Shown here piece after piece: positions 31,815-42,870 of a stretch of DNA of 64,000 nt. The stretch spans positions 13,401,896 through 13,465,895 of the forward strand of contig CM076957.1 of the NCBI GenBank assembly GCA_039566865.1. The letters are read 5' to 3'. Each line of letters starts with the position of its first letter. Position 1 is the first letter of the stretch. Source of the DNA: Aurelia coerulea. Its lineage: Eukaryota; Cnidaria; Scyphozoa; Semaeostomeae; Ulmaridae. The notes under the pieces were generated by a model. That model did no database searches, was not told the origin of the DNA, and saw only the letters and a list, made by a program, of their open reading frames with translations. A program made the position numbers and the translations under genes.

Positions 31815-32109
31815 CTACCAAATTGATACTCCCAAAGAGATAACACACATGTAAGCATGTAAAAGCCATTCCTGTAAGTCAGAACATTTGTTCGTGATTT
31901 TGGGCACGTCTTGAATGTTCATTAAAGGGCCTTTCTTGAGAGATTCCCTTACGAGAATTAAAGGAGTGGTGATTTCAGTCAGGTAAATTCTAAATAATAT
32001 TTCAACATGTCCACCATTAAATGATATATTTGCCATCATCACTGCGTTGCTATCCAGGGAGCAGTAGCCTTCCAAACCGGCACTGTTTTTTCCTTCACTC
32101 GGTACATCA
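31815..32109 (-). CDS. Unidentified open stretch with splice-like acceptor
   Basis: After the acceptor-like tttcttccacag (above 32109) the minus strand stays open for about 97 codons and includes EGYCSLDSNAVMMANISFNG and VRESLKKGPLMNIQDVPKI. The amino acid mix looks protein-like, but the phase does not join the flanking kinesin exons, which splice to each other directly. It could be an exon of an overlapping or alternative transcript, or chance. Confidence 0.25.
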
Positions 32110-32157
32110 CTGTGGAAGAAACAACTATTTTCTTACAGTTTTTACGTAATAATTTAC

Positions 32158-32251
32158 CTTGCGTCCCCCGTTTACTGTGCTTCACAATGATAGCAACTTC
32201 GCTTGTAAGAGGTGCTCTGTTCCGTCCAAGACTAAGACTCGAAGTTGGAAT
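32158..32251 (-). CDS. KIF13: KIF13-like kinesin-3, exon 5 of those found
   Basis: 94 bp between attttgctag and gtaaatt; only one frame is open. It reads IPTSSLSLGRNRAPLTSEVA then IIVKHSKRGTQ plus one base. It aligns with IPA--L--NRKR--L-SE-AI-V-R-GKG-Q of KIF13. Phase 0 in, 1 out, compatible with both neighbours. Confidence 0.9.
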
Positions 32252-32720
32252 CTAGCAAAATAATTAGGTAAATGAAAAACATAACGATAAATCAAACACA
32301 ATTAAACAAATGAAAGTCAGGGAATTTTTACCATGATCCTTTGGGTGTGAGAGAATTTTCATTGGCTTGAATAGTCAATCCGTCATAGAGCGCAAAAACA
32401 AGGGTAAAAGATTCTCTGACGTCATCCATAGTGCGATTGTCTAGTCACGGTCCCACTTTAAAACAACATTTATTGGATAAAGCAAGGTAGGCACTAAATC
32501 CTAACTGACTAGCGAAATTGACGTGTGGCACGCTCTAAACCAATAAAATACAACCGAAACCAACCGGGAAATTTGAAAAAGTCAAATTTAGGCTGCCTTT
32601 GGACGAATTTACCACCATTGACCAAAGTATAAATGTACGGAAAGGACATGAAGATTTGAAAAAAAATCCTTCGCATACCTGTTCCCAATACCTGAATACA
32701 TACCTGGCAAAAGGAGCTAA

Positions 32721-33531
32721 GACCCCGTTTACACGAGAGAAAACTGGATCGATCCAGAACGAGATCGATCCCAAACTTGTCCGGATCGACCTTGCGTTTA
32801 CACGGGATCGCTCCGCTATCCGAGCTAGTTTGGGATCTATTGCCAGAGCGATCCAGTTTGGGAACCGTAGGGGGGGGGGTCATTACCATATGTACCAGTA
32901 CGGGATGTGCCATTTTTTGGGGTACCTTTTTTCAGACTGAAAATAAATTTTTAGGGTGTCATTTTTGGTAACATCACAAATGAACATAAATTGTGGGGTG
33001 TCATTTTGGAAGAAAAACGCTTTAGGGTATTGAATTTGATCTAATTTCAGATACTTCGTTAGAATTTCGAATTTTGGGCACAATTTTAGGGTATCTATTT
33101 TTAATGGCCCGTAAATTTTGGGGTATGGTTTTTGAAAAATTCATAAATTTTAGGGTAGTCATTCACCTATTGAAGTTACCCCCCCCCCCCGCCCCGGGGT
33201 TTGGGATAGATTCCGTTAGAGCCTCGTGTAAACGCCTGGATCGATACCAAACTGGCATGGATGCAAAACGAGGCAAGCCGCGAAAGGAAATCGATGCACT
33301 TTCATAATGACACGTTTTAGTCACCCTGACAACTAATAGCACTAAGTTTTTACGCATGCCCAAGTCTTTATAAGGAGTCTGGGAATCAGTGATGAATCCC
33401 GTGACTCCTTATAAAGATCGATCCCGTGTAAACGCAACATAATTTAGGATCAATCCCGTGTAAACACCTGCACAATTTTTGGATCGATCCCGTTCTGGAT
33501 CGATCCAGTTTTCTCTCGTGTAAACGGGGTC
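32721..33531. mobile_element. PIF/Harbinger-like MITE (811 bp) with internal insertion
   Basis: The TIRs start GACCCCGTTTACACGAGAGA and match for more than 40 bp. The 3-bp target duplication TAA is at 32718-32720 and 33532-33534. GATCGATCC motifs are repeated through both arms. A 3-bp TWA duplication is the mark of PIF/Harbinger. No ORF. It carries a G/C-bounded insertion (32870-33195). Confidence 0.85.
32870..33195. repeat. polyG...polyC-bounded repeat nested in the MITE
   Basis: Starts with G10 (32870-32879) and ends with C12 (33179-33190). Between them are 6-7 degenerate copies of a TTTAGGGTATC/TTTTGGGGTA motif, spaced 35-45 bp. The build matches 1-258. Not coding. Confidence 0.65.
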
Positions 33532-33534
33532 TAA

Positions 33535-34336
33535 GAATTATCTCAAAATTTGAGAAATGCCAAAGTATTGAATTTGACATAGTAAAAACTCAGTAAAAAC
33601 AGAACTTTATTCATATCATCAAGAGACTAAATACTTTGCTTCGAACGTTATATTATTTGTGTTTAAGAATCTTTAAAACATCACCAAAGACACTATCTGG
33701 ATCTCTTTTTGAAGCTAAAATGAATACCAATGGGGATTTTCAAGCTTTCGTGCTGAGGCGTAGGTGAACAACAGGAAGAATACACTGCACGGGCCTTACA
33801 AAACGCCAGACCGTCATTATAAATAAGGACGAATTAACAAATACGTACGTTTATATCTAGAAAAAAGAAGACCACCAACAAAAAATATGAAGTAGCACAA
33901 ATGCTAAATATACCCTGACTGGTTTTAATAGCAAAAATCCACTTTTTTGACCGCAATCTACAGCCAATTTCTCCAACAAATCGTTCAGATTTTCCTCTAG
34001 CAACAACAGTGTTCACAAAAAGGGTACAGAAACTTCAGTGATCAGTTACATGCTAAGCATAGTCAAATAACATAAAATTCAAATGAACTTTGAATGAATA
34101 ACAAATATATCAATTTACCACGTTCAAGACTAGCAAGAGCTATTCAATGGAGCTCATAGAAGGTTAGAACATCCAAACATTTGAGACATTTATCAAACAG
34201 AAAGAAGGGAAGAAAGAAATAAAGACAGCAGGTGCTAATTACTGGTAGTTCGAATAAACGTCAGGTATCGCATGCCCATGATAGGAGTGGCAAAGAAACA
34301 TATGCAACTTCTTATGAGTGGCGCAGTTATCAAAGT
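33535..34336. other. Unassigned intron stretch
   Basis: No credible ORF, TIR or exon seen. Confidence 0.3.
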
Positions 34337-35573
34337 GATATTAACTATCCAAGGGGAAACCTATCCTTAGATCATGGCTTAGAGGTGTTTCGTAAGATAT
34401 CCAAGAAGAACCTATCCTTGGCATATGGTTTAGAGTTGTTTCGTTAGATATCCAAGGGGAAACCTATCCTTGGATCATGGTTTAGAGTTGTTTCGTTAGA
34501 TATCCAAGGGGAGACCTATCCTTGGATCATGGCTTAGAGTTGCTTCGTTAGATATCCCAGAGGAAACCTATCCTTGGATCATGGTTTAGAGTTGTTTCGT
34601 TAGACATCCAAGGGGAACCCTATCCTTAGGTCATGGTTTAGAGTTGTTTCCTTAGATTTCCCAGGGGAAACATATCATTGGATAATGGTTCAGAGTTGTT
34701 TCGTTAGATATCCAAGGGGAAACCTATCCTTGGATCATGGTTTAGAGTCCTTTCGTTAGATATCCCAAGGGAAACCTATCCTTAGATCATGGTTTAGAGT
34801 TGCTTCGTTAGATATCCAAGGGGAAACCTATCTTTGGATCATGGTTTAGAGTTCTATCGTTAGATATCCCAGGGGAAACCTATCCTTCGATCATGGTTTA
34901 GAGCTGTTTCGTTAGATATCCAAGGGGAAACCTATCCTTAGATCATGGCTTAGAGGTGTTTCGTAAGATATCCAAGAGGAAACCTATCCTTGGATCATGG
35001 TTTAGAGTTGTTTCGTTAGATATCCAAGAGGAAACCTATCCTTGGATCATGGTTTAGAGTTGTTTCGTTAGATATCCAAGGGGAAAAATATCCTTGGATC
35101 ATGGTTTAGAGTTGTTTCGTTAGGTATCCAAAAGGAAACCTATCCTTAGATCATGGCTTGGAGTTGTTTCGTTAGATATCCAAGGGGAAAAATATCCTTA
35201 TATCATGGCTTAGAGGTGTTTCGTAAGATATCCAAGAGGAAACCTATCCTTGGATCATGGTTTAGAGTTGTTTCGTTAGATATCCAAGAGGAAACCTATC
35301 CTTGGATCATGGTTTAGAGTTGTTTCGTAAGATATCCAAGAGGAAAACTATCCTTAGATCATGGCTTAGAGTTGTTTCGTTAGGTATCCAAAAGGAAACC
35401 TATCCTTAGATCATGGCTTGGAGTTGTTTCGTTAGATATCCAAGAGGAAACCTATCTGGATCATGGCTTAGAGTCGTTTCGTTAGATATCCAAGGGGAAA
35501 CCTATCCTTGGATCATGGTTTAGAGTTGTTTCGTTAGATATCCAAGAGAAAACCTATCTGGATCATGGTTTGG
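34337..35573 (+). repeat. 52-bp satellite array, about 24 units, with 5-unit higher-order repeat
   Basis: The unit includes TTTCGTTAGATATCCAAGGG, GAAACCTATCCTTGGATCAT and GGTTTAGAGTTG. Within each unit ATCCAAGG and CCTTGGAT are inverted around a GGAAACCTAT loop. Variants such as CTTAGAGGTGTTTCGTAAG recur with a spacing of 260 bp (about 34950 and 35210), i.e. a 5 x 52 higher-order repeat. It lies in the intron between exons 4 and 5. Confidence 0.95.
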
Positions 35574-35643
35574 AATAAATGAATAAATGAAAATGAACAT
35601 GAAAATAAATACGAAATGAATGGACATGAAAAATGAAATGAAA
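35574..35643. repeat. ATGAA-type microsatellite interrupting the satellite
   Basis: Degenerate (AATGAA)n/(ATGAAAA)n of about 70 bp, resembling LINE family A tails, but no LINE sequence is attached. Confidence 0.6.
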
Positions 35644-35729
35644 AGAGTTGTCGTGTTAGATATCCAAGGGGAAACCTTTCCTTGGATCATGGGTTAGAGT
35701 TGTTTCATTAGATATCCAAGGGGAAACCG
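35644..35729 (+). repeat. Last 1.5 satellite units
   Basis: Continues the 52-bp satellite after the microsatellite, ending GGGGAAACC. Confidence 0.85.
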
Positions 35730-35734
35730 CCAAG

Positions 35735-36028
35735 ATCCACCATAACTTCGCCAATCATGGAGATATCATCAACGGCATCCAAACTTGTATACCCAAACAT
35801 CTGGCGAGTAGAAATTTCAAGAATTTAATTCGGGAAATTTCAAGCAGTTTTTTGTCCTGGTTGCGTTTTATGAAGGTAGGTAAAAATTAGAAAAACATGA
35901 ACGGGTTTCTCTTGTCTTCTTCACTTATTCGCCGTCTGATTGGTCCGTGAAAATGAGGCGTTGGAGGTTTCGGCCATGGGTCAGGAGCATGCGGCCCAAG
36001 GCGACATCTGATTCCTATGCTCTGCTGT
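35735..36028. repeat. Dispersed repeat R, copy 2
   Basis: Homologous to 14530-14825 (shared blocks listed there). Lies directly after the satellite. Confidence 0.7.
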
Positions 36029-36048
36029 TGGAAAATATAGTTTTGCAG

Positions 36049-36312
36049 TTACAAAATTAAGGAACGGCGGAGAGCAAGACCATTCCTGCGAGCCATAGCA
36101 ACAAATTGGAAATAAAGGCAATCCTCTGGTCGAATCAGCTTAGTTAAGACCCAGCCGACCTGCAATGGGATTTGCCTTTGTACTGGTTGGCTGAGGACCT
36201 CTGTGGTCATGCAAGTTGACGAAAAGCGTTCTTTGAAATCATCTGCAACTTCAGAATGAATTGGTATACGATCAGTAAATTTAACAAGCAGTGGCATGAT
36301 GAACCGAGCCAA
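36049..36312 (-). CDS. Unidentified 88-codon open frame
   Basis: Reads FIMPLLVKFTDRIPIHSEVA, LSQPVQRQIPLQVGWVLTKL and ARRNGLALRRSLIL. The composition is protein-like, but no family is recognised, the start codon is TTG and no splice context is obvious. It could be a relic of a transposon protein. Confidence 0.3.
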   Translation of the reverse strand: MARFIMPLLVKFTDRIPIHSEVADDFKERFSSTCMTTEVLSQPVQRQIPLQVGWVLTKLIRPEDCLYFQFVAMARRNGLALRRSLIL

Positions 36313-36552
36313 TTGAAGGCCAAGAAAGACGATTCAGGATGAATAGGCCGAACATTGATCCACCTCAAACTGAAATACCTGCAACAAATGTCTTAAAATG
36401 CCCACTCAAGGGGAGGCAGGTTATACTATTGAAATTGCTTCGAAGTTAGCAGTATGAAGATTGCTTTATGTGCAGCAGTAAATGCCTACACACTTTTGCG
36501 CTATAAAAAGGTCTCATTTCTTCATGTAACATGTGCTTGATGTACAATAATA

Positions 36553-37093
36553 CCGGATGTCCCAAGAAAAAGTACTCCTGTTTGAAAAATCACCAAAAAT
36601 TGATCATCAAACCTTTCATAAAATTGTCTTTTTGGATTGCTTTGTCAAAGACCCAAGAATATTCACAGATGATAAAATGTCTGCTTTTGGTGTAGCAAGG
36701 TAGAAAATTACTCGTCGAAAAACCTTATTTTGAGCTAGTTTTAAACCAAAATACTTAATCTTGCCTAAGAGTGAAATGTTTCAGATTTTTTATCATCATT
36801 GAAGTCTCCAATGATAATGTGCATTTATTCCTGTCATTTATGACCAAACTGAAAGTTTTACAAGCACAAAGAAATTTATCTGGCAATCATCAGTACCTTT
36901 TTGCAGTATGATTCTGAACCAGGTAGCCCTAAAAAGAGCTAAATTTGTATTTCTTAACTGATTACAACATCAGCAATGTCTTAGAAAATAATTTGGTCCT
37001 TGATCTACTTGACAAAAAAAGAAAATTCAAAATCGGCCATGTAATCAAAGATTGGTGAATTTTCAAACGAGAGTACTTTTTTCGGACACCCGG
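36553..37093. mobile_element. Tc1/mariner-like MITE (541 bp)
   Basis: The left TIR CCGGATGTCCCAAGAAAAAG and the right TIR (reverse complement CCGGGTGTCCGAAAAAAGTA) continue as GTACTC..GTTTGAAAA-TCACCAA. TA target duplication at 36551-36552 and 37094-37095. A related right end lies at 43620-43655. No transposase. Confidence 0.85.
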
Positions 37094-37183
37094 TAGATTT
37101 AATTGCTTTATACACTAACATTTTGTATTGAAGGTATTTGAATTTTAGAAGAAGAAACAATTGAATCGGAATAAATGGCGTAC

Positions 37184-37244
37184 CTGCAGCGTGACAGCAT
37201 ATTCAACTTTTTTACCCATTTCCTGGCTCAGTTGATTGGCCTCC
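37184..37244 (-). CDS. KIF13: KIF13-like kinesin-3, exon 4 of those found
   Basis: 61 bp between ttctctttttaag and gtacgcc. With two bases from the previous exon it reads REANQLSQEMGKKVEYAVTL plus Q. This is the VREAN-L-EE--K-TEYKVTLQ block of KIF13 stalks. Phase 2 in, 0 out. Confidence 0.93.
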
Positions 37245-37724
37245 CTTAAAAAGAGAATTGCAATGGTTGTCAGTTATAGTTGCACTACAATTAACTTCAT
37301 AACAGGACAAACTTTAATCGAATGCAAGGAAAATTAAGCATAACAACGTTGCATTGGTCTAAATACTCAACTCCAAACAAACATAAAATACCGATGTAAA
37401 TTTGCTATTAGCCGTCGTCCAAGCAACATATGGTAATAAAATAAAAGGTCATCGTTGTAGGTATTCAACATAAACTTCGATACCTTAGTTGTCAATATCG
37501 ATGTCTTGAAGTTACGGATTCCAAGTCAATTTGGATCTTTTCAGGCGGATTTACGTTAAACCAGGCGAATAAATTCGTGCGAAGCAAATAGTTCGGTGTA
37601 AATGGCCAGAAAATTTGCGTAGAGTCTTTTTCAGAGAATTCACTTTGGAATCGCAGCGAACTTTTTGCTTCCTACTTCGAGACAAACTTTTAAGCAGCAA
37701 AATCAACCAATTACAACGACGTAC

Positions 37725-39198
37725 TAGAGGGGTGTCGCCATGATTGAGGGTAAGCGCGTTTTGGCAGGTTTTCACTATGTTGTGCGTTTGTTGCAGAATA
37801 ATGCGAGTTGTGCCGAGCTAGAATCAAAATGCTCGTGAAAATATCTCATTGACAACATTTGCTAAAACTTTGCTTGTTTTTGCTGAATAAAATTCCATCC
37901 ACAAACAGAGAGAATGTGTTCAAGAGCTGCAAGTATCCGCCATTTTTCATATCAAATTTTGTTGCAGTGTTTTGGTTTTGCTCATAATTTGACGTTATTT
38001 GAACTTTTCCAACAAAAACATGACTGCACAGCAAGCCAAGCGTTTCTAGAAGAAGTACTTCACGCAACAGATGAAATATCAAATCCGTTTCCGCCACAAT
38101 GGGTTTCCCTTTCTTAGCCGTCTGATTGGCATAAAGTCGCCCTGGTTGAGGGACCTGTGGCATCTTCCGGTATTTGTTAACAAAATCTGCGCTACCAAAG
38201 CACCACAGGCGACCTATATTTGTGGTAAAAGGACAATTTACGGTCCAAAAAGAGGTTGATTCTATTGAAAGACTGGAAAAATATTTTTCACCATTAGAAA
38301 TTCATTTAAATATTGCTCAGGTCACAGAAGGAGCAAGAATTGATCTTAGCTTGCTGAAAAATCTTCGAACGTATATGCGGTAACAAATAACAATGGTTAT
38401 AGAAACAAAACGCATCAAACACCATCGGAAAACATTTAATAGCAACCAAAACTCTTTAATCGTTGATATACTGATAACTTTCGCATCAAATTGTCTTAAA
38501 GTTACATGAAACGAAGTGAAAGTTTGGATACCGTCAATCAGGGCGACGTCGGAAATTTAGGCCCTCTGGACCGCAGTGTGCTTGAGCAGCTCGCTCCAAA
38601 AGACGATATCACCAATGACAAATATATTTCATATCAAAAACGGGGAAGAGTTCAGGAAGGTTTTCATGGTAAGTTCCTTTCTGAAAATTCTTTCGCTCAG
38701 CAAGAATATGTGGCCAAATATGATAATTCAATAGCCAATTCACCTAAGCATATAAAATATTTTAAAGACAATTCAGAAATACACTAAGACTTTTTAAACG
38801 TTTCGATTTTCATCTTCTTCAGTAACTGTTCGTACAATGATTTGGGGACCTACCTATAAACGTAGATTACAATAGGGTAACAAAAGAAACAACTTAACGA
38901 GGGGACACATGTTCCCAACTGAACTATAAAAAAGAGGTTGGGCCGGAAACGCAAAGAGAAGCAAAGGTGAGATAAAGATGGACTTAATACAGGAGCCAGA
39001 TGTGCTGCCGTCTCACGGGAAATTCAAATGATAAAACGAAAAGATGTAGATAAATAAAATAAGAAAACCCGCTCCGGAAATGGCGGCAAGATAAAGCAAT
39101 GGAAAGCACAAAGAGAGACTCGCACTTCGTCCCCTGGACAGCCGGTCGTATTAGGACGCCAAATATGAAATACCCTCAATCAGGGCGACACCCCTCTA
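37725..39198. mobile_element. 1.47-kb TIR element, TIR TAGAGGGGTGTCGCC
   Basis: The left end TAGAGGGGTGTCGCCATGAT is mirrored at the right end, with TGATTGAGGGTA following in both. A partial third copy of the motif (GTCAATCAGGGCGAC) lies at 38527. ORFs of 69-105 codons inside have no recognisable domain. Target duplication unresolved (CGTA-like). Confidence 0.65.
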
Positions 39199-39844
39199 CG
39201 TATCTAATTTGTCAGTAGCAACGTTCTACGTTGGAAAAAAACTGCACGCCAACTGCAAAGCCTCTTGAAATTTTGGTTCTGTGAAGTCGTATATTTCCTC
39301 CGAACGGAAAGGTTTGCAGTTTTCCACGATTTAGGCCGGTTTAAATGAGAAAAACGCATAATCATGATAGTCCACATAAATTACATTCGAGGAACCTGAA
39401 AAAATATACTGATGCCCAGAATACAGAATCCCTCAATTGTGCGCAGACCCTATTCCGCTTCCTTTTGGAATTCGGGCTGCGACGCAGGCTACAAAAAAAT
39501 GCTGACATCTTCAAATTCCTGAAATTCCGGTTTCAAAATTTAAGCCTTTTGTTTGCTGATTCATTTCCTATATAATACTTCATAATTCAATCAAATCATT
39601 CCATTTAAATCATTGAAAACAATGATTTTGCTGCTACCTCCTTCCAAATATGGGCATGTTACGCTACCTGTGAGTCCTATTGTTCAAAAATGTTTCCACC
39701 GAAATGTAGCCAATAATAAATTAGTAAAAGTCAGGGAGGCTGGGGGACACAGCAAATGTTGTTTAAAAATGCGGCAAATAAAACCTCGCCCCCCATATGG
39801 ATTAGGGTTAAAGATGAGCAACTGGAGTCTTTTCATGTACGTAC

Positions 39845-39913
39845 CTGACAAAAGAATTTGCTCTGAGAACCTCTTCTCTAAGTATCCGTAAGCTATCTTC
39901 GAATGACATATCC
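39845..39913 (-). CDS. KIF13: KIF13-like kinesin-3, exon 3 of those found
   Basis: 69 bp between tttcatagcag and gtacgta, reading RDMSFEDSLRILREEVLRAN then SFV(R). It matches the SL-RLRE-IVKAN-LVR coiled-coil stretch immediately before the REAN block in KIF13. Phase 2 in, 2 out, joining both neighbours. Confidence 0.93.
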
Positions 39914-40167
39914 CTGCTATGAAAATGATCACACTATTATACAGACAATCTCAAGAATGTGTTTCGATGTAGCTTGCAAAAATATGCTTAGCCTTATTGA
40001 TGTAACTTGCTTGTGACTGGAGAACAATTTGATCGAATCACAGTGAGCAGAGAATGCTGATTTTTGATAATTCAAGATATTTTGCGGAAGGAATTTAAAA
40101 TAAACAATCGATGTAACTAGCTTGAAGAATATCTAATATGGATTTATAACAACAAAAAGCTAATTTA

Positions 40168-40295
40168 AATAGAAGATTGCGCTAAAAATAGCGATTTTAA
40201 TCGAATTCCTATAGAATCGTTGAAGAATATTTATAAGAACGCAAATCATTTTGGTAAAAAATTCCTCGCCGCCATCTTTAGCGCAATCATCTATT
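40168..40295. repeat. Small inverted-repeat element (128 bp)
   Basis: The left AATAGAAGATTGCGCTAAAA mirrors the right CTTTAGCGCAATCATCTATT. No target duplication defined. Confidence 0.5.
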
Positions 40296-40534
40296 GAAAA
40301 TAATCAGGCTTTGACCAAATTCATTCAAATTTACCTTGTTTGGGCCTTCAGCACAAAAATCTGAAAACTAAATATATCAACGAACAAAAACAATAAAAAT
40401 TTCGAAGCTGGCTCATAGCTCGTCTGAAAAGTATTTCTGCAGCAAATTCAGGAAAATAAGAATGATCTTCTTGATGATTTTTTTTAGCTTTGAGACATTT
40501 GCAGAAGATATTTATGCATATTCAGCATGTTTAA

Positions 40535-41400
40535 CCCTATTTGGACCGGGTTGAAATTTTGATATTTTTGACCGGAGGGGGGGCGTTTATCGCCCCCTTC
40601 GTTTTGTTCAAAACTACAAGAGATATAACAATGAAACGTATACCAATTGTTTTTTGAACAATTAGCTTTACAAAAACAACAATAGAGGTGTAATTAGTCA
40701 TGTGTGTCGTTGCTAGGCAACCAAAAACAATGGGAAAATAGTCAAAATCGAGCTACTGACTTAAACAGGAAGTTTCGTCCAGATTAACATGAGATAACAG
40801 GCAGAATTGAAGCCAGAAGTAGCAAATAAGAGTAGAGGAAGATATTTATGCGAAAAAAATCAATTTAACTTTCAACTTTCACAAATTAAGAGCAATTAGC
40901 CATTGAATAGACTAACTGAGATTTCTATTATGAATTATTTTCTATTTTTAGACTTCTAACTGTGAAAATAGTTAGTAACAAGGAGCCTGAAACTGTTTTC
41001 TGCACGTTTTGAGATATATTGCCCTAATTCATTCATTCTACGACGTCATAAAGATAAATGACGTCATGGATATCAAAAGTTGCTGATGTCAGCAAATATA
41101 AACAAACTATATATCAAATAAAAGTACTCTTCAAGACCAATCGAATGGTGTATATAACTTTATCATTAGCGTTATTTGCAAGAACTTAGTGAGGATTTTA
41201 AGATTTTCTTTGTGACCAGTCTCCAAATAAGGGCATCTGGAGATCACCTGGTACAACAATTGACCATGAAATTTTTAAAATTCGATGGCCAATTAAATTT
41301 TAGGAAAAGTCAAGGAGTTGCAGCACCATATCTACAACAGCGGTGGAGATATATGAGAAAGTTTTGTAGCCCCCCCCCTCCCCCCCCCGTCCAAATAGGA
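40535..41400. mobile_element. TTAA-flanked MITE (piggyBac-like), family A
   Basis: The left end CCCTATTTGGACCGGG and the right end CCGTCCAAATAGGA are flanked by TTAA (40531-40534 and 41401-41404). The left subterminal hairpin is GGGGGGGCGTTTATCGCCCCC; C-runs lie at the right end. A second copy at 49271-50995 shares long internal blocks (AGATATAACAATG, AACAACAATAGAGGT, CAAGACCAATCGAATGGTGT). No ORF. Confidence 0.82.
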
Positions 41401-41887
41401 TTAAGTGATTACATTTCGTCTTACAGCCCTTCATTACAGCCCTTCATTACAGCCCTGAAGAAGTCCTGCATGGCAGGACGAAATATTGGCAAAAATTAAA
41501 TTAATCGTATTTGCTGTTGTTTTTTTGTCGTGTTGCGGTGTTTCTGCCTTTAAATTTATTTCGTCTTATGTTTGCAATCGATGACATATTTGCTCATTTT
41601 TAAACCAAAGTGAACTATTCTTGACGATAGACAAACGAAAAATTCAAAAATCAAAAAGATAACAACAACCCTTTTATACAGGCATTGTGCTCTACGATTG
41701 AAAATATCTCATTTGGTCAAATTTCCATCTGTGGGTGGGTTCAAAGAGCGAATTTAGCCAACGGAATTTCATATGTTAGCTACATTACAAATTCAGTCTG
41801 AAGGAATATGATGCAAAGCTAGCAAAAGAGCTTGCAAACGTTTTCTTTCTTTTTTACTCAATCGGTACAGAACTGAATAGAACCTAC

Positions 41888-42092
41888 CTTTCAAAGACAT
41901 CTTGATTTCTGTCCTCAAGCAGGTTGTAGTTGGATCCTTCTCGATCAGACATTCGTGATCCATAACCAGATGTTGTAAGACTGAGTCTACCATCAAAACT
42001 CTGAGGTGCATCCGATAAGGTATCAACTGGTGTGCTCCGTCGCAGCCTCTCTATTTCCTCTTCATATTGTTTTCGTTGCTCCTCCAATGCAC
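41888..42092 (-). CDS. KIF13: KIF13-like kinesin-3, exon 2 of those found
   Basis: 205 bp between tgtatctccaag and gtaggttc. It reads GALEEQRKQYEEEIERLRRS then a Ser/Thr-rich linker TPVDTLSDAPQSFDGRLSLT, SRMSDREGSNYNLLEDRNQD and VFER. It is the LE-Q---YE-ELE-LRR coiled coil of KIF13 followed by a lineage-specific linker. Phase 1 in, 2 out. Confidence 0.92.
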
Positions 42093-42723
42093 CTTGGAGA
42101 TACAATATGAAACTTTATAAGGCCAGGTCAAAACTCTCCACGTACATCAAGGGCGCCTTACCTTGTAGGAACTGTGTCTATTTCCAGTAGTGTTTTTGTG
42201 ACATAGTACAAAGAGTAATTGCTGTCCTGTTAACTTAGGTGTGTCCAACTTCTGCAAATAAACCAATCAGTGAGCAGATCTCAAGAGAAGATTTCCTAGA
42301 GCGCGTCCTTTCCATTGCGGAGAAGGTCAAGCAAAATTGTTTACTTTGTTCAACCACATGTGAAAAGTGACACCGTATGCAAACTAGGGGGCCGCGTGAA
42401 TGACTCGACCAATGACTGCAAAATGAGATTGCATACATTTTATCCGGGTAACTTCGCTGCGATCAACTGTTTCTAGAGTTGTTTTAGGACGTAACCCTTC
42501 CTCAACATAGTACTAACATCCTCTCAATGTCGATTCGATGAAACAGGGCTCAATGAAGAAGAATTGCAGAGTCTTAAGACTAACAATCAATACATGTTTT
42601 CATACGAAACTGCCTTCAACAAATTCTGTTTGCACCTTCAGAAAATTAAGAAACCATGAAAAAAAGAAGAGGTCAGTTCCAAGTTAATAAATATTTTCAA
42701 ATGCACTCATCATTCAAATTCTA

Positions 42724-42748
42724 CAGTTTCATTTCATTTCATTTCTTT
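42724..42748 (-). repeat. (TTTCA)n tract
   Basis: Reverse complement of the LINE family A tail, but no LINE 3' UTR is recognisable next to it. Confidence 0.5.
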
Positions 42749-42870
42749 ATTGAGAATTCAAATTAATCAAACTCTTACATGCTATTGAAAAAATTCTTGC
42801 TTTATGCCATGAAACTTTGAATGAAGAAAAGCACTTGCAGATTGTCCCTTCCAATGACCAATTTGATATC

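Noticed and set aside
32110..32157. Joining the open stretch 31815-32109 to the kinesin exon at 32158
   Set aside because: The phase does not fit, while the exon at 30401 joins perfectly and continues the kinesin sequence.
34337..35729. Regular ~52-bp array resembling a CRISPR array
   Set aside because: The whole unit repeats with no unique spacers, and the host is eukaryotic.
38506..38787. 93-codon ORF beginning MKRSESLDTVNQGD
   Set aside because: It overlaps a partial copy of the TIR motif of the surrounding element and has no recognisable domain or splice context.
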